Shown piece after piece: positions 28,528 to 38,201 of a stretch of DNA of 64,000 bases (position 1 is the first letter of the stretch; each line of letters opens with the position of its first letter). The notes under the pieces were generated by a model that ran no database searches, had not been told where the DNA came from, and was given only the letters and a program-made list of their open reading frames with translations. Source of the DNA: Ketogulonicigenium vulgare WSH-001 (lineage in GTDB: Bacteria > Pseudomonadota > Alphaproteobacteria > Rhodobacterales > Rhodobacteraceae); contig NC_017384.1 in the NCBI RefSeq assembly GCF_000223375.1, positions 1,244,097 to 1,308,096 of the forward strand, read 5' to 3'. The position numbers and the translations under genes are program-made.

Positions 28528-29142
28528 TTAGGCAGGTGCGGCGCAATAGGATTGCGAGGACACCCAACGCGCCATCTGCGCGCGTTTTTCGGAATTCGTG
28601 AACGGCCCCCAGTCGGCAGCAAGGCCCCCGCGCCCGGTTGCAACCACGCCATCGCGCATCACAGCGCTGGTGGCGATGCGCACCGCGCATTCCAAATTCG
28701 CTGTGCCATCTTGCAGGGCCGAGCCGCTGCTGGCGTCGCAGCCATGGCCGCGCGCGGTTGCAGGCGCGATCTGCACCAGACCGAACCAACGACCGCCGCC
28801 ACCGACGGCCGCCGGGTTCCACGTGCTTTCGTGACGCGCCAACGCCGAGAAGAGGCCAGCCCAAAAGGCGGCGCGGTCATCCTCGGATGCGGTGGCATAG
28901 CCGGGGCACCAAGTCGAGATATCTTGAGGAATTTCAGACAGAAGCGGCGCGCCTTCGTTACGCAGGGCTTCCATGGTCGCCTCGGTCCACTGGGTGGCCT
29001 CGGCCCGATGATCCCATTGCATGATCGGCAGCGCGGCCGGCACGGGTTCCGTGGTAGATACACAAGCCGCAAGCGGCAAAATGGCAGTCAAAGCAAGGGC
29101 AGATGTCAGCCATTTGCGGATCGGCAGGGTTTTACGCGACAA
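28528..29142 (-). CDS. Lipoprotein with lytic transglycosylase (SLT-like) domain
   Basis: 204 residues. A lipoprotein signal peptide is visible: basic SRKTLPIRKW, hydrophobic LTSALALTAILPLAAC with a lipobox ending LAAC at ~27. The SLT-like core follows with the putative catalytic Glu in LARHESTWNP and the GLVQIAPATARGHGC stretch that replaces the usual GLMQ...TA motif. Cysteines in TWCPGY, HGCDA, LECAV and SYCAA may form disulfides. It would cleave or sense peptidoglycan from the periplasmic side of a membrane. Single gene, divergent from gatB. Confidence 0.82.
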   Translation of the reverse strand: MSRKTLPIRKWLTSALALTAILPLAACVSTTEPVPAALPIMQWDHRAEATQWTEATMEALRNEGAPLLSEIPQDISTWCPGYATASEDDRAAFWAGLFSALARHESTWNPAAVGGGGRWFGLVQIAPATARGHGCDASSGSALQDGTANLECAVRIATSAVMRDGVVATGRGGLAADWGPFTNSEKRAQMARWVSSQSYCAAPA

Positions 29143-29324
29143 TTGTCAAAGCTCACGCTGTTTCGTCCGGCGGAGAATTGCGGCAGCGGTTCCATCTGTC
29201 CACCCAATAAAATAAGGCTCGGCGAGATTTCGCCAAAGCGCGCTTGAGCGCCCGCCGCGCACCCAAGACTTGAAGCGCGCCGCCGCAAAGCTTAGAGAAC
29301 ATCCGAAACCAGAGGAAAGTGACG

Positions 29325-30836
29325 ATGCTGGACCTGACTTACACGTCCCCCAAGCCCAAGGTAATCGCCGGGGCAAAATACGACTGGGAATTGGTGATCG
29401 GCCTAGAGGTACATGCCCAGGTCGCGACCAATGCCAAGCTGTTCTCGGGGGCGTCGACGGGTTTTGGCGCCGAACCCAACAGCCATGTCGCCTTTGTGGA
29501 CGCCGGCATGCCCGGGATGCTGCCGGTCATCAACGAGGAGTGTATCGCGCAGGCCGTTCGTACCGGCCTTGGCCTGAAAGCCGCGATCAACCTGCGCTCG
29601 GCCTTTGACCGCAAGAACTATTTCTATCCCGACCTGCCGCAAGGCTATCAAATCTCGCAGCTTTACCATCCTATCGTGGGCGAAGGCGAAGTGCTGGTCG
29701 AGATGGGCGCAGGCGTGGCGCGCCGCGTGCGGATTGAACGTATCCACTTGGAACAGGACGCGGGCAAGTCGATCCACGACATGGACCCGCATATGTCCTT
29801 TGTCGATCTGAACCGCACCGGCGTTGCGCTGATGGAAATCGTCAGCCGCCCCGATATTCGTGGCCCCGAGGAGGCTGCGGCCTATGTCGGCAAGCTGCGC
29901 CAGATCATGCGTTACTTAGGCACCTGTGATGGCAATATGCAAAACGGCAACCTGCGCGCGGATGTGAACGTCTCGGTCTGCCGCCCCGGAGCCTATGAGA
30001 AATTCGCAGAGACCGGCGATTTTAGCTATCTTGGCACGCGCTGCGAGCTGAAGAACATGAACTCGATGCGCTTTATCCAACAAGGCATCGAATACGAGGC
30101 GCGTCGCCAGATCGCCATTTTGGAAGACGGCGGCACGATCGACCAAGAGACCCGTCTTTACGATCCCGAAAAGGGCGAGACGCGTTCGATGCGTTCCAAG
30201 GAAGAGGCGCATGATTACCGCTACTTCCCCGATCCCGACCTGCTGCCCCTCGAGATCGAACAGGCCTGGGTCGATGATATCGCCGCCCACCTGCCCGAGC
30301 TGCCCGACGCCAAAAAAGCCCGCTTTATGGCTGATTTCGGCCTGACGGAATATGACGCCAGCGTCCTGACCGCCGAGGCCGAGAATGCCGCCTATTTCGA
30401 GGAAGTCGCGCAGGGCCGTGATGGCAAGCTGTCGGCGAACTGGGTCATCAACGAGCTGTTCGGTCGTCTGAAAAAAGACAGCCGCGAGATCGGTGACAGC
30501 CCGGTCTCACCCGCGCAGCTGGGTGGCATCGTGGCGCTGATCGCATCGGGTGATATCTCGGGCAAGATCGGTAAAGACCTGTTCGAGATCATCTATACCG
30601 AAGGCGGCGACCCCGCCGAGATCGTGGAATCGCGCGGTATGCGGCAGGTCACCGACTTTGGCGCGATTGAAACCGCTGTCGACGACGTGATCGCGGCGAA
30701 CCCCGCGCAGGTTGAAAAAGCCAAGGCTAACCCCAAATTGGCAGGGTGGTTTGTTGGGCAGGTGATGAAATCCACGGGCGGCAAGGCAAACCCTGCTGCG
30801 GTGAACGATATCGTTGCCAAGAAACTGGGCCTCTAA
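29325..30836 (+). CDS. gatB: Aspartyl/glutamyl-tRNA(Asn/Gln) amidotransferase subunit B
   Basis: 503 residues. The kinase/tRNA-recognition subunit of GatCAB, which turns Glu-tRNA(Gln) and/or Asp-tRNA(Asn) into the amidated forms. Visible: [59 protein letters not shown], and the C-terminal YqeY-like tail domain ([16 protein letters not shown]). Start: ATG at 29325 with AGAGGA 8 nt before; a GTG six bases upstream is possible. gatA and gatC are not in the window. The DUF4177 gene follows by 26 nt. Confidence 0.97.
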   Translation: MLDLTYTSPKPKVIAGAKYDWELVIGLEVHAQVATNAKLFSGASTGFGAEPNSHVAFVDAGMPGMLPVINEECIAQAVRTGLGLKAAINLRSAFDRKNYFYPDLPQGYQISQLYHPIVGEGEVLVEMGAGVARRVRIERIHLEQDAGKSIHDMDPHMSFVDLNRTGVALMEIVSRPDIRGPEEAAAYVGKLRQIMRYLGTCDGNMQNGNLRADVNVSVCRPGAYEKFAETGDFSYLGTRCELKNMNSMRFIQQGIEYEARRQIAILEDGGTIDQETRLYDPEKGETRSMRSKEEAHDYRYFPDPDLLPLEIEQAWVDDIAAHLPELPDAKKARFMADFGLTEYDASVLTAEAENAAYFEEVAQGRDGKLSANWVINELFGRLKKDSREIGDSPVSPAQLGGIVALIASGDISGKIGKDLFEIIYTEGGDPAEIVESRGMRQVTDFGAIETAVDDVIAANPAQVEKAKANPKLAGWFVGQVMKSTGGKANPAAVNDIVAKKLGL

Positions 30837-30862
30837 CACACGCCCGCCAAGGAGGAACCAGA

Positions 30863-31309
30863 ATGAGCTTTGAATACCGCGTGATCCCTGCTCCGCGCCG
30901 CGCTGAAAAGTATCGCGGCGCAAAGACCACCGAAGATCGCTTCACCCGCACCATCGAGGGGCTGATGAACGAGATGGCGGTGGATGGCTGGGAATATCAG
31001 CGTGCCGACAGCCTGCCTTGCGAAGAACGGCGCGGGCTGACGGGCCACACGACGGTCTATCAAACGATTCTGGTCTTTCGCCGCGCTGTTGCGGAAGCTG
31101 CAACGCCGGTCGCCGTGGCGCCTGCGCCAATTGTCGCAGCCGCGCCGCCCGTCCCCGCCGTCAAGGCCGCAGCAGCACCCGCAGCCCCACCTGCAGTGCC
31201 GCGCGTTGCCCCGGCGGAACCTGCGGCGGCCCCTGCGATGGTTGCCAGCAAGACCGAGGAACCGCGCCTGAGCGGCGGGCCGAAACTGCCGCCGCTCAAG
31301 GCCGATTGA
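30863..31309 (+). CDS. DUF4177 domain protein with Ala/Pro-rich tail
   Basis: 148 residues. The first ~70 (FEYRVIPAPRRAEKYRG to YQTILVFRR) match the DUF4177 pattern of small proteins with the DGWEYQRADSLP core. The remainder is a low-complexity tail rich in Ala, Pro and Val ending LSGGPKLPPLKAD. The function of DUF4177 is unknown. Start: ATG at 30863 with AAGGAGGAA upstream. It follows gatB closely and may be co-transcribed. Its TGA stop abuts the stop of bolA on the other strand within TGATCA. Confidence 0.82.
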   Translation: MSFEYRVIPAPRRAEKYRGAKTTEDRFTRTIEGLMNEMAVDGWEYQRADSLPCEERRGLTGHTTVYQTILVFRRAVAEAATPVAVAPAPIVAAAPPVPAVKAAAAPAAPPAVPRVAPAEPAAAPAMVASKTEEPRLSGGPKLPPLKAD

Positions 31310-31564
31310 TCAGTCGAGATTGAGTGACAGGGCGTGAATTTTGCCCATAACATCGGCGCCAAGGGCGGTATGAACCGCCCGATGGCGTTGAATGCGCGAC
31401 ATGTCAGCCAGTGTTTCGGCCTTCATATCCACAATCCAATGCGACTCGCCGCCATCTTGGTAACCGGCGTGACCGCGATGGCGTTCGCTGTCGTCGGTGA
31501 CCTGCAAATGCGAGGGCGCAAAGGCCTCTTCCAGGCGGTGGCGGATTTTCTCAGCCATTGTCAT
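31310..31564 (-). CDS. BolA family protein
   Basis: 84 residues, full family length. BolA/IbaG proteins pair with monothiol glutaredoxins in iron-sulfur trafficking and affect cell shape and stress response. Visible: AEKIRHRLEEAFAPSHLQV, the conserved DDSERHRGHAG, SHWIVDMKAE and the helix SRIQRHRAVHTAL with the signature FxGKxxxQRHRxV-like core. ATG at 31564 or 31558. Divergent from the J-domain gene with a 92-nt gap, an arrangement common in Rhodobacteraceae. Confidence 0.92.
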   Translation of the reverse strand: MTMAEKIRHRLEEAFAPSHLQVTDDSERHRGHAGYQDGGESHWIVDMKAETLADMSRIQRHRAVHTALGADVMGKIHALSLNLD

Positions 31565-31656
31565 ATTTTTTCCCGATCCTCTTCAATTCTCTGCCGCTTC
31601 ATTTAAACTCTCGCCCTCGAGTCGGGAAGGCACGCAGCGTCGGAAAGGCAGGCACC

Positions 31657-32292
31657 ATGAAAAACGACCCCTTTGGTTTTGATATTTCAGTATCGTCCGC
31701 CAAAAAGAAAAATCCGCGCACCAGACGCGGGATGACAGGCGCGGTCGAAACATCGACCCGCAATTGCGACAAGCCGGGCTGCGAGGCACACGGCCAATTC
31801 CGTGCGCCCAAATCGCCCGATACGCTGGATGACTTTTGGTGGTTCTGCAAAGACCACGTCCGCGAATATAACCTGAAGTGGAACTTCTTCGAAGGCGTCC
31901 CCGAGACCGAGCTGCAAGACCAGATCGACAAGGAAAAGGCCTGGGGCCCGACCAAACCCTTTGGCAAGCGCACCGATGAACAACGCGCCTGGGCGCGCCT
32001 CGGTGTCGAGGATGCCCATCAGGTGCTGGGCGACAACGCCACCCGCAACCATGGCCGCGCCGGCCCCGAGGGCGGCCGCCGCCGCCTGCCCCCGACCGAG
32101 CGCCGCGCCATCGAAGTGCTGGAAGTCAGCGAAAACGCCACCAAGCCCGAGATTCGCAAAGCCTATAAGGCGCTGATCAAACTGCTGCACCCCGATATGA
32201 ACGGCGGTGATCGCAGCCAAGAGGAACAACTGCAGCAGGTCGTTTGGGCCTGGGAGCAGGTGAAAGACAGCCGCAGCTTCCGCGACGAATAG
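31657..32292 (+). CDS. J-domain protein (DnaJ-like, C-terminal J domain)
   Basis: 211 residues. Unlike DnaJ itself, the J domain is at the C terminus: EVLEVSENATKPEIRKAYK, LIKLLHPDMNGGD with the HPD that stimulates Hsp70 ATPase. The N-terminal half has a probable metal or structural motif around NCDKPGCEAHGQF plus WWFCKDHVREYN. It likely recruits DnaK for a specific client; the client is unknown. Start: ATG at 31657 with GGAAAGG upstream; the frame is open from 31558 but without conservation. cobS follows 96 nt later. Confidence 0.9.
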   Translation: MKNDPFGFDISVSSAKKKNPRTRRGMTGAVETSTRNCDKPGCEAHGQFRAPKSPDTLDDFWWFCKDHVREYNLKWNFFEGVPETELQDQIDKEKAWGPTKPFGKRTDEQRAWARLGVEDAHQVLGDNATRNHGRAGPEGGRRRLPPTERRAIEVLEVSENATKPEIRKAYKALIKLLHPDMNGGDRSQEEQLQQVVWAWEQVKDSRSFRDE

Positions 32293-32388
32293 GCGCGTTT
32301 GCTGAAAGCGCAGGCAAGCCGCCCTGACCGGCTTGCACATGGCGCGTGGATCATCCACTAGTTCAGGGATAAATTACTGGGGAAGATC

Positions 32389-33363
32389 ATGGCGACGAAT
32401 AGTGTCAAACCGACCGAGGAAGTCTCGGTCCGTGAGGTTTTCGGCATCGACACCGATATGCGTGTAAAGGCTTTTGCCGAAGCAACCGACCGCGTGCCCG
32501 CCATCGATCCAACCTATAAGTTCGACCCCGACACCACTTTGGCCATTCTGGCCGGCTTTGCCTATAACCGCCGCGTCATGGTGCAGGGCTATCACGGTAC
32601 GGGTAAATCGACCCATATCGAACAGGTGGCCGCCCGCCTGAACTGGCCGACCGTGCGTGTGAACCTGGATAGCCACATCAGCCGGATCGACTTGATCGGC
32701 AAGGATGCGATCAAGCTGAAAGACGGCGTGCAGGTGACCGAGTTCCAAGAGGGCATCCTGCCTTGGGCCCTGCGCAACAATGTCGCCATCGTATTCGACG
32801 AATATGACGCGGGTCGCCCCGATGTGATGTTCGTGATCCAGCGCATTTTGGAAACCGACGGCAAGCTGACGCTGCTCGATCAAAACGCGATCATCGACCC
32901 GCATCCCTATTTCCGCATTTTTGCGACCGCGAACACCGTGGGCCTTGGCGATACCACCGGCCTCTACCACGGCACGCAGCAGATCAACCAAGCGCAGATG
33001 GACCGTTGGTCGCTGGTCGCTACGCTGAACTACCTCAGCCACGATGCCGAAACCGCCATCGTCTTGGCCAAGAACCCGCATTACAACACGGCGGAGGGCC
33101 GCAAGCATATCAGCCAGATGGTTGCGCTGGCCGACCTGACGCGCAAGGCGTTCATCAATGGCGAATTGTCGACCGTCATGAGCCCGCGCACCGTGCTGGC
33201 CTGGGCGCAAAATGCCGAGATCTTCCGCTCGATCGGTTATGCGTTCCGCCTGACCTTCTTGAACAAATGTGACGAGCTCGAGCGTCAGACCGTTGCCGAA
33301 TTCTATCAGCGCTGTTTTGCCGAAGAGCTTCCCGAAAGCGCCGTGTCGAACGCGATCAAGTAA
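32389..33363 (+). CDS. cobS: Cobaltochelatase subunit CobS
   Basis: 324 residues. An AAA+ ATPase that with CobT and CobN inserts cobalt into hydrogenobyrinate a,c-diamide in aerobic cobalamin synthesis. Visible: Walker [15 protein letters not shown], Walker [18 protein letters not shown], sensor-1 IFATANTVG, and the arginine-finger region MDRWSL. Length and N-terminal [11 protein letters not shown] match family. A terminator follows immediately, so it is not co-transcribed with cobT, which lies 1.1 kb downstream beyond an FMN-reductase/HxlR pair. Confidence 0.95.
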   Translation: MATNSVKPTEEVSVREVFGIDTDMRVKAFAEATDRVPAIDPTYKFDPDTTLAILAGFAYNRRVMVQGYHGTGKSTHIEQVAARLNWPTVRVNLDSHISRIDLIGKDAIKLKDGVQVTEFQEGILPWALRNNVAIVFDEYDAGRPDVMFVIQRILETDGKLTLLDQNAIIDPHPYFRIFATANTVGLGDTTGLYHGTQQINQAQMDRWSLVATLNYLSHDAETAIVLAKNPHYNTAEGRKHISQMVALADLTRKAFINGELSTVMSPRTVLAWAQNAEIFRSIGYAFRLTFLNKCDELERQTVAEFYQRCFAEELPESAVSNAIK

Positions 33364-33367
33364 ACAA

Positions 33368-33395
33368 AAAAACCCCGCCAAACGGCGGGGTTTTT
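33368..33395. terminator. Bidirectional terminator after cobS
   Basis: Stem AACCCCGCC/GGCGGGGTT (33371-33379 with 33384-33392), loop AAAC, extended by A/T pairs, T5 on plus and A-run on the other side. It serves cobS and the convergent FMN-reductase gene. Confidence 0.92.
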
Positions 33396-33418
33396 CTTTG
33401 GGCTTATGGCCCGGAAAA

Positions 33419-34003
33419 TTAGGCTTTGGCAGCTTTGGTGGCGTTTGCCCACCAGACCAGATCGTCAAAGGTTGCGGTGACCGAACCGGCCAGCACGGGT
33501 GCAACTTCCGACATGTCGGCGTTTTGGCCGCCCAGCGGGTGCACTTTGAAGAATTCGGTGCCGCCCAGATGGATACCGTTACGGACGGGAACCATTTGCA
33601 GTTCGACCGCGATGTTGCGCAGGTGCTCGGCGGCGCGGGCAGCGCCCAGCGAGCCGTAACCAAAGACGGCGGCAGGCTTGCGGGCCCATTCAACGTAAGC
33701 TTGGTCCAGAGCGTTCTTCAGCGCGCCGGTGATCGAGCGGTTGTATTCGGCCGTCACGAACAGATAGCCGTCGAATTCAGCGATTTTCTTTTGCCATGCG
33801 ACAGCGTGTGCGTCCGACGAGGGAACCCATGCGTTCGAGGCCACTTCGTTGAACAGCGGCAGGTCGAAATCGCGCAGGTCAACCAGCTCGGCTTCGAAAT
33901 CGTCGCGGGCTTGCGCTTGTTCCAGGATCCACTGGGCGGGCTTGTCGGCAAAGCGCGATTCGCGGGTTTGACCGATGATGATGGCAATTTTCGGGAGGGA
34001 CAT
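33419..34003 (-). CDS. NADPH-dependent FMN reductase-family protein
   Basis: 194 residues of the flavodoxin-like NADPH:FMN/quinone reductase family. Visible: N-terminal IAIIIGQTRESRFADKPAQW with the flavin phosphate loop, DLRDFDLPLFNE, VTAEYNRSITGALKNALDQA, and FGYGSLGAARAAEHL. It reduces flavins, quinones or azo compounds with NAD(P)H. Start: ATG at 34003 (MSLPKIA) chosen by conservation; an ATG at 34015 would add four residues. Divergent from a HxlR regulator with overlapping promoters, suggesting control by that regulator in response to quinones, aldehydes or redox stress. Confidence 0.9.
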   Translation of the reverse strand: MSLPKIAIIIGQTRESRFADKPAQWILEQAQARDDFEAELVDLRDFDLPLFNEVASNAWVPSSDAHAVAWQKKIAEFDGYLFVTAEYNRSITGALKNALDQAYVEWARKPAAVFGYGSLGAARAAEHLRNIAVELQMVPVRNGIHLGGTEFFKVHPLGGQNADMSEVAPVLAGSVTATFDDLVWWANATKAAKA

Positions 34004-34081
34004 GGCGGTTTCCATTGGTTTGTCAGTTTCGATTGGTTACCATAAAAGCGAACACTGTGACGCGCGCAAGAAGGCACGATT
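34004..34081. promoter_or_regulatory. Overlapping divergent promoters between FMN reductase and HxlR genes
   Basis: Plus strand: TTGTCA (34020-34025), 17 nt, TAAAAG (34043-34048) toward hxlR. Minus strand: TTGCGC (34069-34064), 17 nt, TTTATG (34046-34041) toward the reductase. The two -10 elements share bases. A direct repeat ATTGGTT occurs at 34014-34020 and 34032-34038, 18 bp apart, and is the best operator candidate. Sequence prediction only. Confidence 0.55.
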
Positions 34082-34453
34082 ATGCAACCAGATTACCATG
34101 ACGAAACCAGTGGCTGCCTTAGGGTCAGTGAAATGCTGGGCCGGATCGCCAATAAATGGACGCTTTTGATCGTGCGCGAACTGGGTGACGGCCCCAAACG
34201 CTTTAACGCGCTGCGCCGGGACATCGGCGATATTTCGCAAAAAATGTTGTCCAGCACGCTGAAAACACTGGAACGTGATGGCATCATTATCCGCGATGTG
34301 ACCCCCACGACGCCCCCGCAGGTGGAATACAGTCTGACGCCGCTGGGACGCGATATGCAGGCGCCGGTGAATGCGCTAGCGGAATGGGCGATGCGCAATG
34401 CGGATACAATGGATGCATCGCGCAATCGTTTTGACATGCGCAACCACGCGTAA
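34082..34453 (+). CDS. HxlR-family transcriptional regulator
   Basis: 123 residues. Winged-helix DNA-binding protein; members sense electrophiles, aldehydes or quinones, often through a cysteine near the N terminus. Visible: N-terminal SGCLRVSEMLGRIANKWTLL with Cys12, the recognition region LRRDIGDISQKMLSSTLKTL, and the wing RDVTPTTPPQVEYSLTPLG. Divergent from the FMN-reductase gene, with a shared promoter region, so autoregulation and control of that gene are likely. cobT starts 48 nt after its stop. Confidence 0.92.
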   Translation: MQPDYHDETSGCLRVSEMLGRIANKWTLLIVRELGDGPKRFNALRRDIGDISQKMLSSTLKTLERDGIIIRDVTPTTPPQVEYSLTPLGRDMQAPVNALAEWAMRNADTMDASRNRFDMRNHA

Positions 34454-34501
34454 GCGCGCCAGCCTCTTGCCCATGCGCGCGCGTGGTGCTTTACCAATGG
34501 T

Positions 34502-36370
34502 ATGACACATCCGACTGACAACCCCGCAGATCCGTTCAAGAAAGCCTTGGCCGAGGCGACACGCGTCATGGCTGACGATCCCGATCTGTCGGTCAGCTTC
34601 TCGCTGGACCCACCGGGGCTGTCTGGCGATGCGATGCGCCTGCCGCAGGTCAGTCGCCGCCTGACCAAGGATGAGGTGCTGCTTGCACGCGGCACGGCTG
34701 ACGGTCTGGCGCTGCGCCACCGCTATCACGACGCGGGCGTGGCCGCCCGCTATGCCCCCCAAGGCGCTCTGGCGCGCGAGCTTTATGATGCGATGGAATC
34801 GGCGCGGGTCGAGGCGCTGGGTGCCCGCTTCATGCCTGGCACCGCCGATAACATCGACGCCCGTATCGCCAACGAGGCGCAGCGCAAAGGCTATGCCCAG
34901 ATCCGCAGCCAGCAAGAGGCGCCCCTCGCCGTGGCCGCCGGTTATCTGGTGCGCCAGCTTGCCACCGGCCGCCCGCTGCCCGAGGGTGCCAGCAATGTGC
35001 TGGATCTGTGGCGCGGCTTTATCGAGAATCAATGCGGCAATCGTCTGGATCAGATCGATGCGCTGCTGGACGACCAACAGGCCTTTGCCCGCTTTGCCCG
35101 TCAGGTGATCGGTGATCTGGGTTATGCCGATCAGCTGGGCGATGACCCCGACGCCGAAGACCCCGATGCCGAGGATGATGCCTCCGACGAGGTCGAAGAG
35201 CAGTCGCCCGAATCCCCCGGCAACGAGGAGGACGAGCAAGAAGACCAGGACAGCTCGCCCGAACGTGCGCAGGACGAACAGCAAGATCAAAGCGAGGCGC
35301 AGGTCTCGACCGATCAAGAAGACGATGCCGAGGATGTCGAAGAGCAGGAGATGTCGGACGCCGACACCCCGCCCGAGCCGCCCGCCCCCGCGCCCTATTC
35401 CGACGCCGATCCGACCTATAAGGTCTATACGACCGCCTATGACGAGATCGTTTCCGCCGAAGAGCTGGCCGAAGCGGCCGAGCTGGAGCGTCTGCGCGCC
35501 TATCTGGACCAGCAGCTCGACCCGCTCAAAGGTGCGGTCAGCCGCCTTGCGAACAAGCTGCAACGCCGTCTGATGGCGCAGCAGAACCGCAGTTGGCAGT
35601 TCGACCGCGAGGAAGGCATCTTGGACGCCGCCCGCCTTGCGCGCGTGGTGGCGAACCCGACCCTGCCCTTGTCCTTCAAGGTCGAAAAAGACACCGAATT
35701 CCGCGACACCTGCGTGACGCTGGTGCTGGACAACTCGGGCTCGATGCGCGGGCGGCCGATCTCCATCGCGGCGATCTGCGCCGATGTGCTGGCCCGCACG
35801 CTCGAGCGGTCGGGCGTCAAGGTCGAGATCCTCGGCTTTACCACCCGCGCCTGGAAGGGCGGCCAATCGCGCGAAGCCTGGCTGGCCGAGGGTCGCCCGC
35901 AATTGCCGGGCCGCCTGAACGATCTGCGCCACATCATTTACAAGGCCGCCGACGCCCCGTGGCGCCGCGCCAAGGCGAACCTTGGCCTGATGATGAAAGA
36001 GGGGCTGCTGAAAGAAAACATCGACGGCGAGGCGCTGGAATGGGCGCATCGTCGTCTCGGCGCCCGCCCCGAAGCGCGCAAGATTATGATGGTGATCTCG
36101 GACGGCGCGCCGGTGGACGATTCGACGCTGTCGGCGAACCCCTCGACCTTCCTCGAAAAACATCTGCGCGACGTGATCGCGATGATCGAAAAACGCAAAC
36201 AGGTCGAACTGATCGCCATCGGGATCGGCCATGATGTAACGCGCTATTACCAACATGCGGTGACGATTACAGACGTCGACCAGTTGGCGGGCGCGATGAC
36301 GGAACAATTGGCCGCACTTTTTGAGGCGGACCCGCGCAAGCGGGCCCGCGCGATGGCCAATCGCAGATAG
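34502..36370 (+). CDS. cobT: Cobaltochelatase subunit CobT
   Basis: 622 residues. Partner of CobS in the ATP-dependent cobalt chelatase. N-terminal ~210 residues are helical ([20 protein letters not shown]). The centre (~215-300) is a strongly acidic low-complexity linker of Asp, Glu, Ser and Gln. The C-terminal von Willebrand A domain carries the MIDAS motif [21 protein letters not shown], and [14 protein letters not shown]. Start ATG at 34502 has no clear ribosome site. The pepP-like gene follows after 8 nt. Confidence 0.95.
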   Translation: MTHPTDNPADPFKKALAEATRVMADDPDLSVSFSLDPPGLSGDAMRLPQVSRRLTKDEVLLARGTADGLALRHRYHDAGVAARYAPQGALARELYDAMESARVEALGARFMPGTADNIDARIANEAQRKGYAQIRSQQEAPLAVAAGYLVRQLATGRPLPEGASNVLDLWRGFIENQCGNRLDQIDALLDDQQAFARFARQVIGDLGYADQLGDDPDAEDPDAEDDASDEVEEQSPESPGNEEDEQEDQDSSPERAQDEQQDQSEAQVSTDQEDDAEDVEEQEMSDADTPPEPPAPAPYSDADPTYKVYTTAYDEIVSAEELAEAAELERLRAYLDQQLDPLKGAVSRLANKLQRRLMAQQNRSWQFDREEGILDAARLARVVANPTLPLSFKVEKDTEFRDTCVTLVLDNSGSMRGRPISIAAICADVLARTLERSGVKVEILGFTTRAWKGGQSREAWLAEGRPQLPGRLNDLRHIIYKAADAPWRRAKANLGLMMKEGLLKENIDGEALEWAHRRLGARPEARKIMMVISDGAPVDDSTLSANPSTFLEKHLRDVIAMIEKRKQVELIAIGIGHDVTRYYQHAVTITDVDQLAGAMTEQLAALFEADPRKRARAMANRR

Positions 36371-36378
36371 GAAGACCC

Positions 36379-38178
36379 ATGTTTCAAAGCTTTACCGTAG
36401 CCTCGCGTCCCGAACAGGGCCCGCCGCGCTTGGCCGCTCTGCGCGCCCAGATGCAGGCCAAGCAGGTTGATGCCTTTCTGGTGCCGCGCGCCGATGCGTG
36501 GCAGGGCGAATATGTCGCGCCTTGCGATGCGCGCCTTGGATGGCTGACGGGCTTTACCGGATCGGCGGGCTTTGCCGCCGTCACCGCGACCGAGGCGGGT
36601 GTCTTCATCGACGGCCGCTATCGCCTGCAGGTGCGCAATCAGGTCGCCGATGTTTTCACCCCCGTCCACTGGCCCGAAGTGCAACTGGCCGATTGGCTGG
36701 GCGAGCGGCTGAATGCCGGTCAGGTGCTGGCCTATGATCCGTGGCTGCATACGGCGTCCGAGGTCGAGGGGCTGCGCAATCACTTTACCCCGCTGGGGAT
36801 CGAGATGCATCCGCTGGAAAATCTGGTGGATGCGATCTGGGACGACCGCCCCGCCGCGCCTGATGCGCCGTTCTTTGCCCATCCGATCGAATTTGCAGGC
36901 GTGCCGCATGGCGAAAAGCGCGCAGCGCTTGCCGCCGATCTGCAAAAGCGCAAGGTCGATGCTGTCGTGATCACCCTGCCCGATTCCATCGCTTGGCTGC
37001 TGAATATCCGCGGCAATGACGTGGTGCATAATCCTGTGCCGCAGGCGTTTTTGATCCTGAACGCAGGCGGCGGCGCGACGCTGTTCGCGCGCACCGGCAA
37101 GGTCGATGACATCCGCGACCATCTGGGGGCCGATATCGCGATTGCCGAACAAGCGGCTTTCCTGCCCGCGCTGGCCGACCTTGAAGGTCGCATCCAGATC
37201 GACCCGAAATCCGCGCCCGATATCGTCGCCAGTACGCTGACTGCCGCCGGTGCCGAGATTATCGCCGCGATGGACCCCTGCCTGTTGCCCAAAGCCTGTA
37301 AAAACCCGGTCGAGATCGAGGGGATGCGCGCCGCACATATCCGCGACGCTGCGGCCGTGGTGAACTTTCTGGCCTGGGTTGATGCCGAAGCGCCCAAAGG
37401 CGGCCTGACCGAGATCAGCGTGACCGAACGGCTGGAACAGTTCCGCAGCGCCAGCAATGCGCTGAAAGAGATCAGCTTTGACACGATTGCAGGCGCTGGC
37501 CCCAATGGCGCCATCATGCATTACCGCGTCGATGAAAACAGCAACCGCCCCGTCAAGATGAACGAGCTGCTGCTGGTTGATTCGGGTGCGCAATATGCGG
37601 ATGGCACGACCGACATCACCCGCACGGTTGTCATCGGCAATGCGCCCGATGATTCCGCCGAAAACTACACCCGCGTGCTGCAAGGGCTGATCGCCATCAG
37701 CCGTGCCCGCTTTCCGCGCGGCGTCGCTGGGATGCATCTGGATGCGCTCGCGCGTTTCCCACTTTGGATGGCTGGCCGCGATTTCGACCATGGGACCGGC
37801 CACGGTGTGGGCGCCTATCTGTCGGTGCATGAGGGGCCGCAGCGCCTGTCGCGCATCTCGGATATTGCCCTGCGCGAAGGCATGATCTTGTCGAATGAGC
37901 CGGGCTATTATCGCCCCGGCTCTTACGGGATTCGCCTTGAAAACCTGATCGTGACGGTGAAAGCGCCGGTGCTTGCCGGGGCGGATGATCGCGATATGCT
38001 GGCGTTCGAGACACTGACCTTTGTACCGTTCGACCGCCGTCTGATCATCACCGCCATGCTGTCCCCGGACGAGGCCGCATGGATCGACGCCTATCACGTC
38101 AAGGTCTTGCACGATATCGGGCCGCGCGTCGCGGGCGATACCGCGAAATGGTTAACACAGGCCTGCGCGCCACTGTGA
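36379..38178 (+). CDS. Xaa-Pro aminopeptidase (M24B, long three-domain type)
   Basis: 599 residues, the size of the three-domain aminopeptidase P group (two creatinase-like N domains and a pita-bread catalytic domain). Visible: ALRAQMQAKQVDAFLVPR at the start, AWLLNIRGNDVVHNPVP, the metal ligands in LLVDSGAQYADGTTDITRT (two Asp), DHGTGHGVGAYLSVHEGP (His), ILSNEPGYYRPGSYGIRLEN (two Glu). It removes the residue before a penultimate proline. 8 nt after cobT, so co-transcription is likely. Confidence 0.94.
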   Translation: MFQSFTVASRPEQGPPRLAALRAQMQAKQVDAFLVPRADAWQGEYVAPCDARLGWLTGFTGSAGFAAVTATEAGVFIDGRYRLQVRNQVADVFTPVHWPEVQLADWLGERLNAGQVLAYDPWLHTASEVEGLRNHFTPLGIEMHPLENLVDAIWDDRPAAPDAPFFAHPIEFAGVPHGEKRAALAADLQKRKVDAVVITLPDSIAWLLNIRGNDVVHNPVPQAFLILNAGGGATLFARTGKVDDIRDHLGADIAIAEQAAFLPALADLEGRIQIDPKSAPDIVASTLTAAGAEIIAAMDPCLLPKACKNPVEIEGMRAAHIRDAAAVVNFLAWVDAEAPKGGLTEISVTERLEQFRSASNALKEISFDTIAGAGPNGAIMHYRVDENSNRPVKMNELLLVDSGAQYADGTTDITRTVVIGNAPDDSAENYTRVLQGLIAISRARFPRGVAGMHLDALARFPLWMAGRDFDHGTGHGVGAYLSVHEGPQRLSRISDIALREGMILSNEPGYYRPGSYGIRLENLIVTVKAPVLAGADDRDMLAFETLTFVPFDRRLIITAMLSPDEAAWIDAYHVKVLHDIGPRVAGDTAKWLTQACAPL

Positions 38179-38201
38179 TGGCATAAAGCTTTAATCTAGC
38201 C

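Noticed and set aside
34376..36307. 643-residue minus-strand frame opposite cobT
   Set aside because: cobT is clearly real on the plus strand; long antisense frames are expected at this GC content and the translation is compositionally odd without motifs.
36247..38112. 621-residue minus-strand frame opposite the Xaa-Pro aminopeptidase
   Set aside because: Shadow of a real metallopeptidase with intact metal ligands; no recognisable domain in the antisense product.
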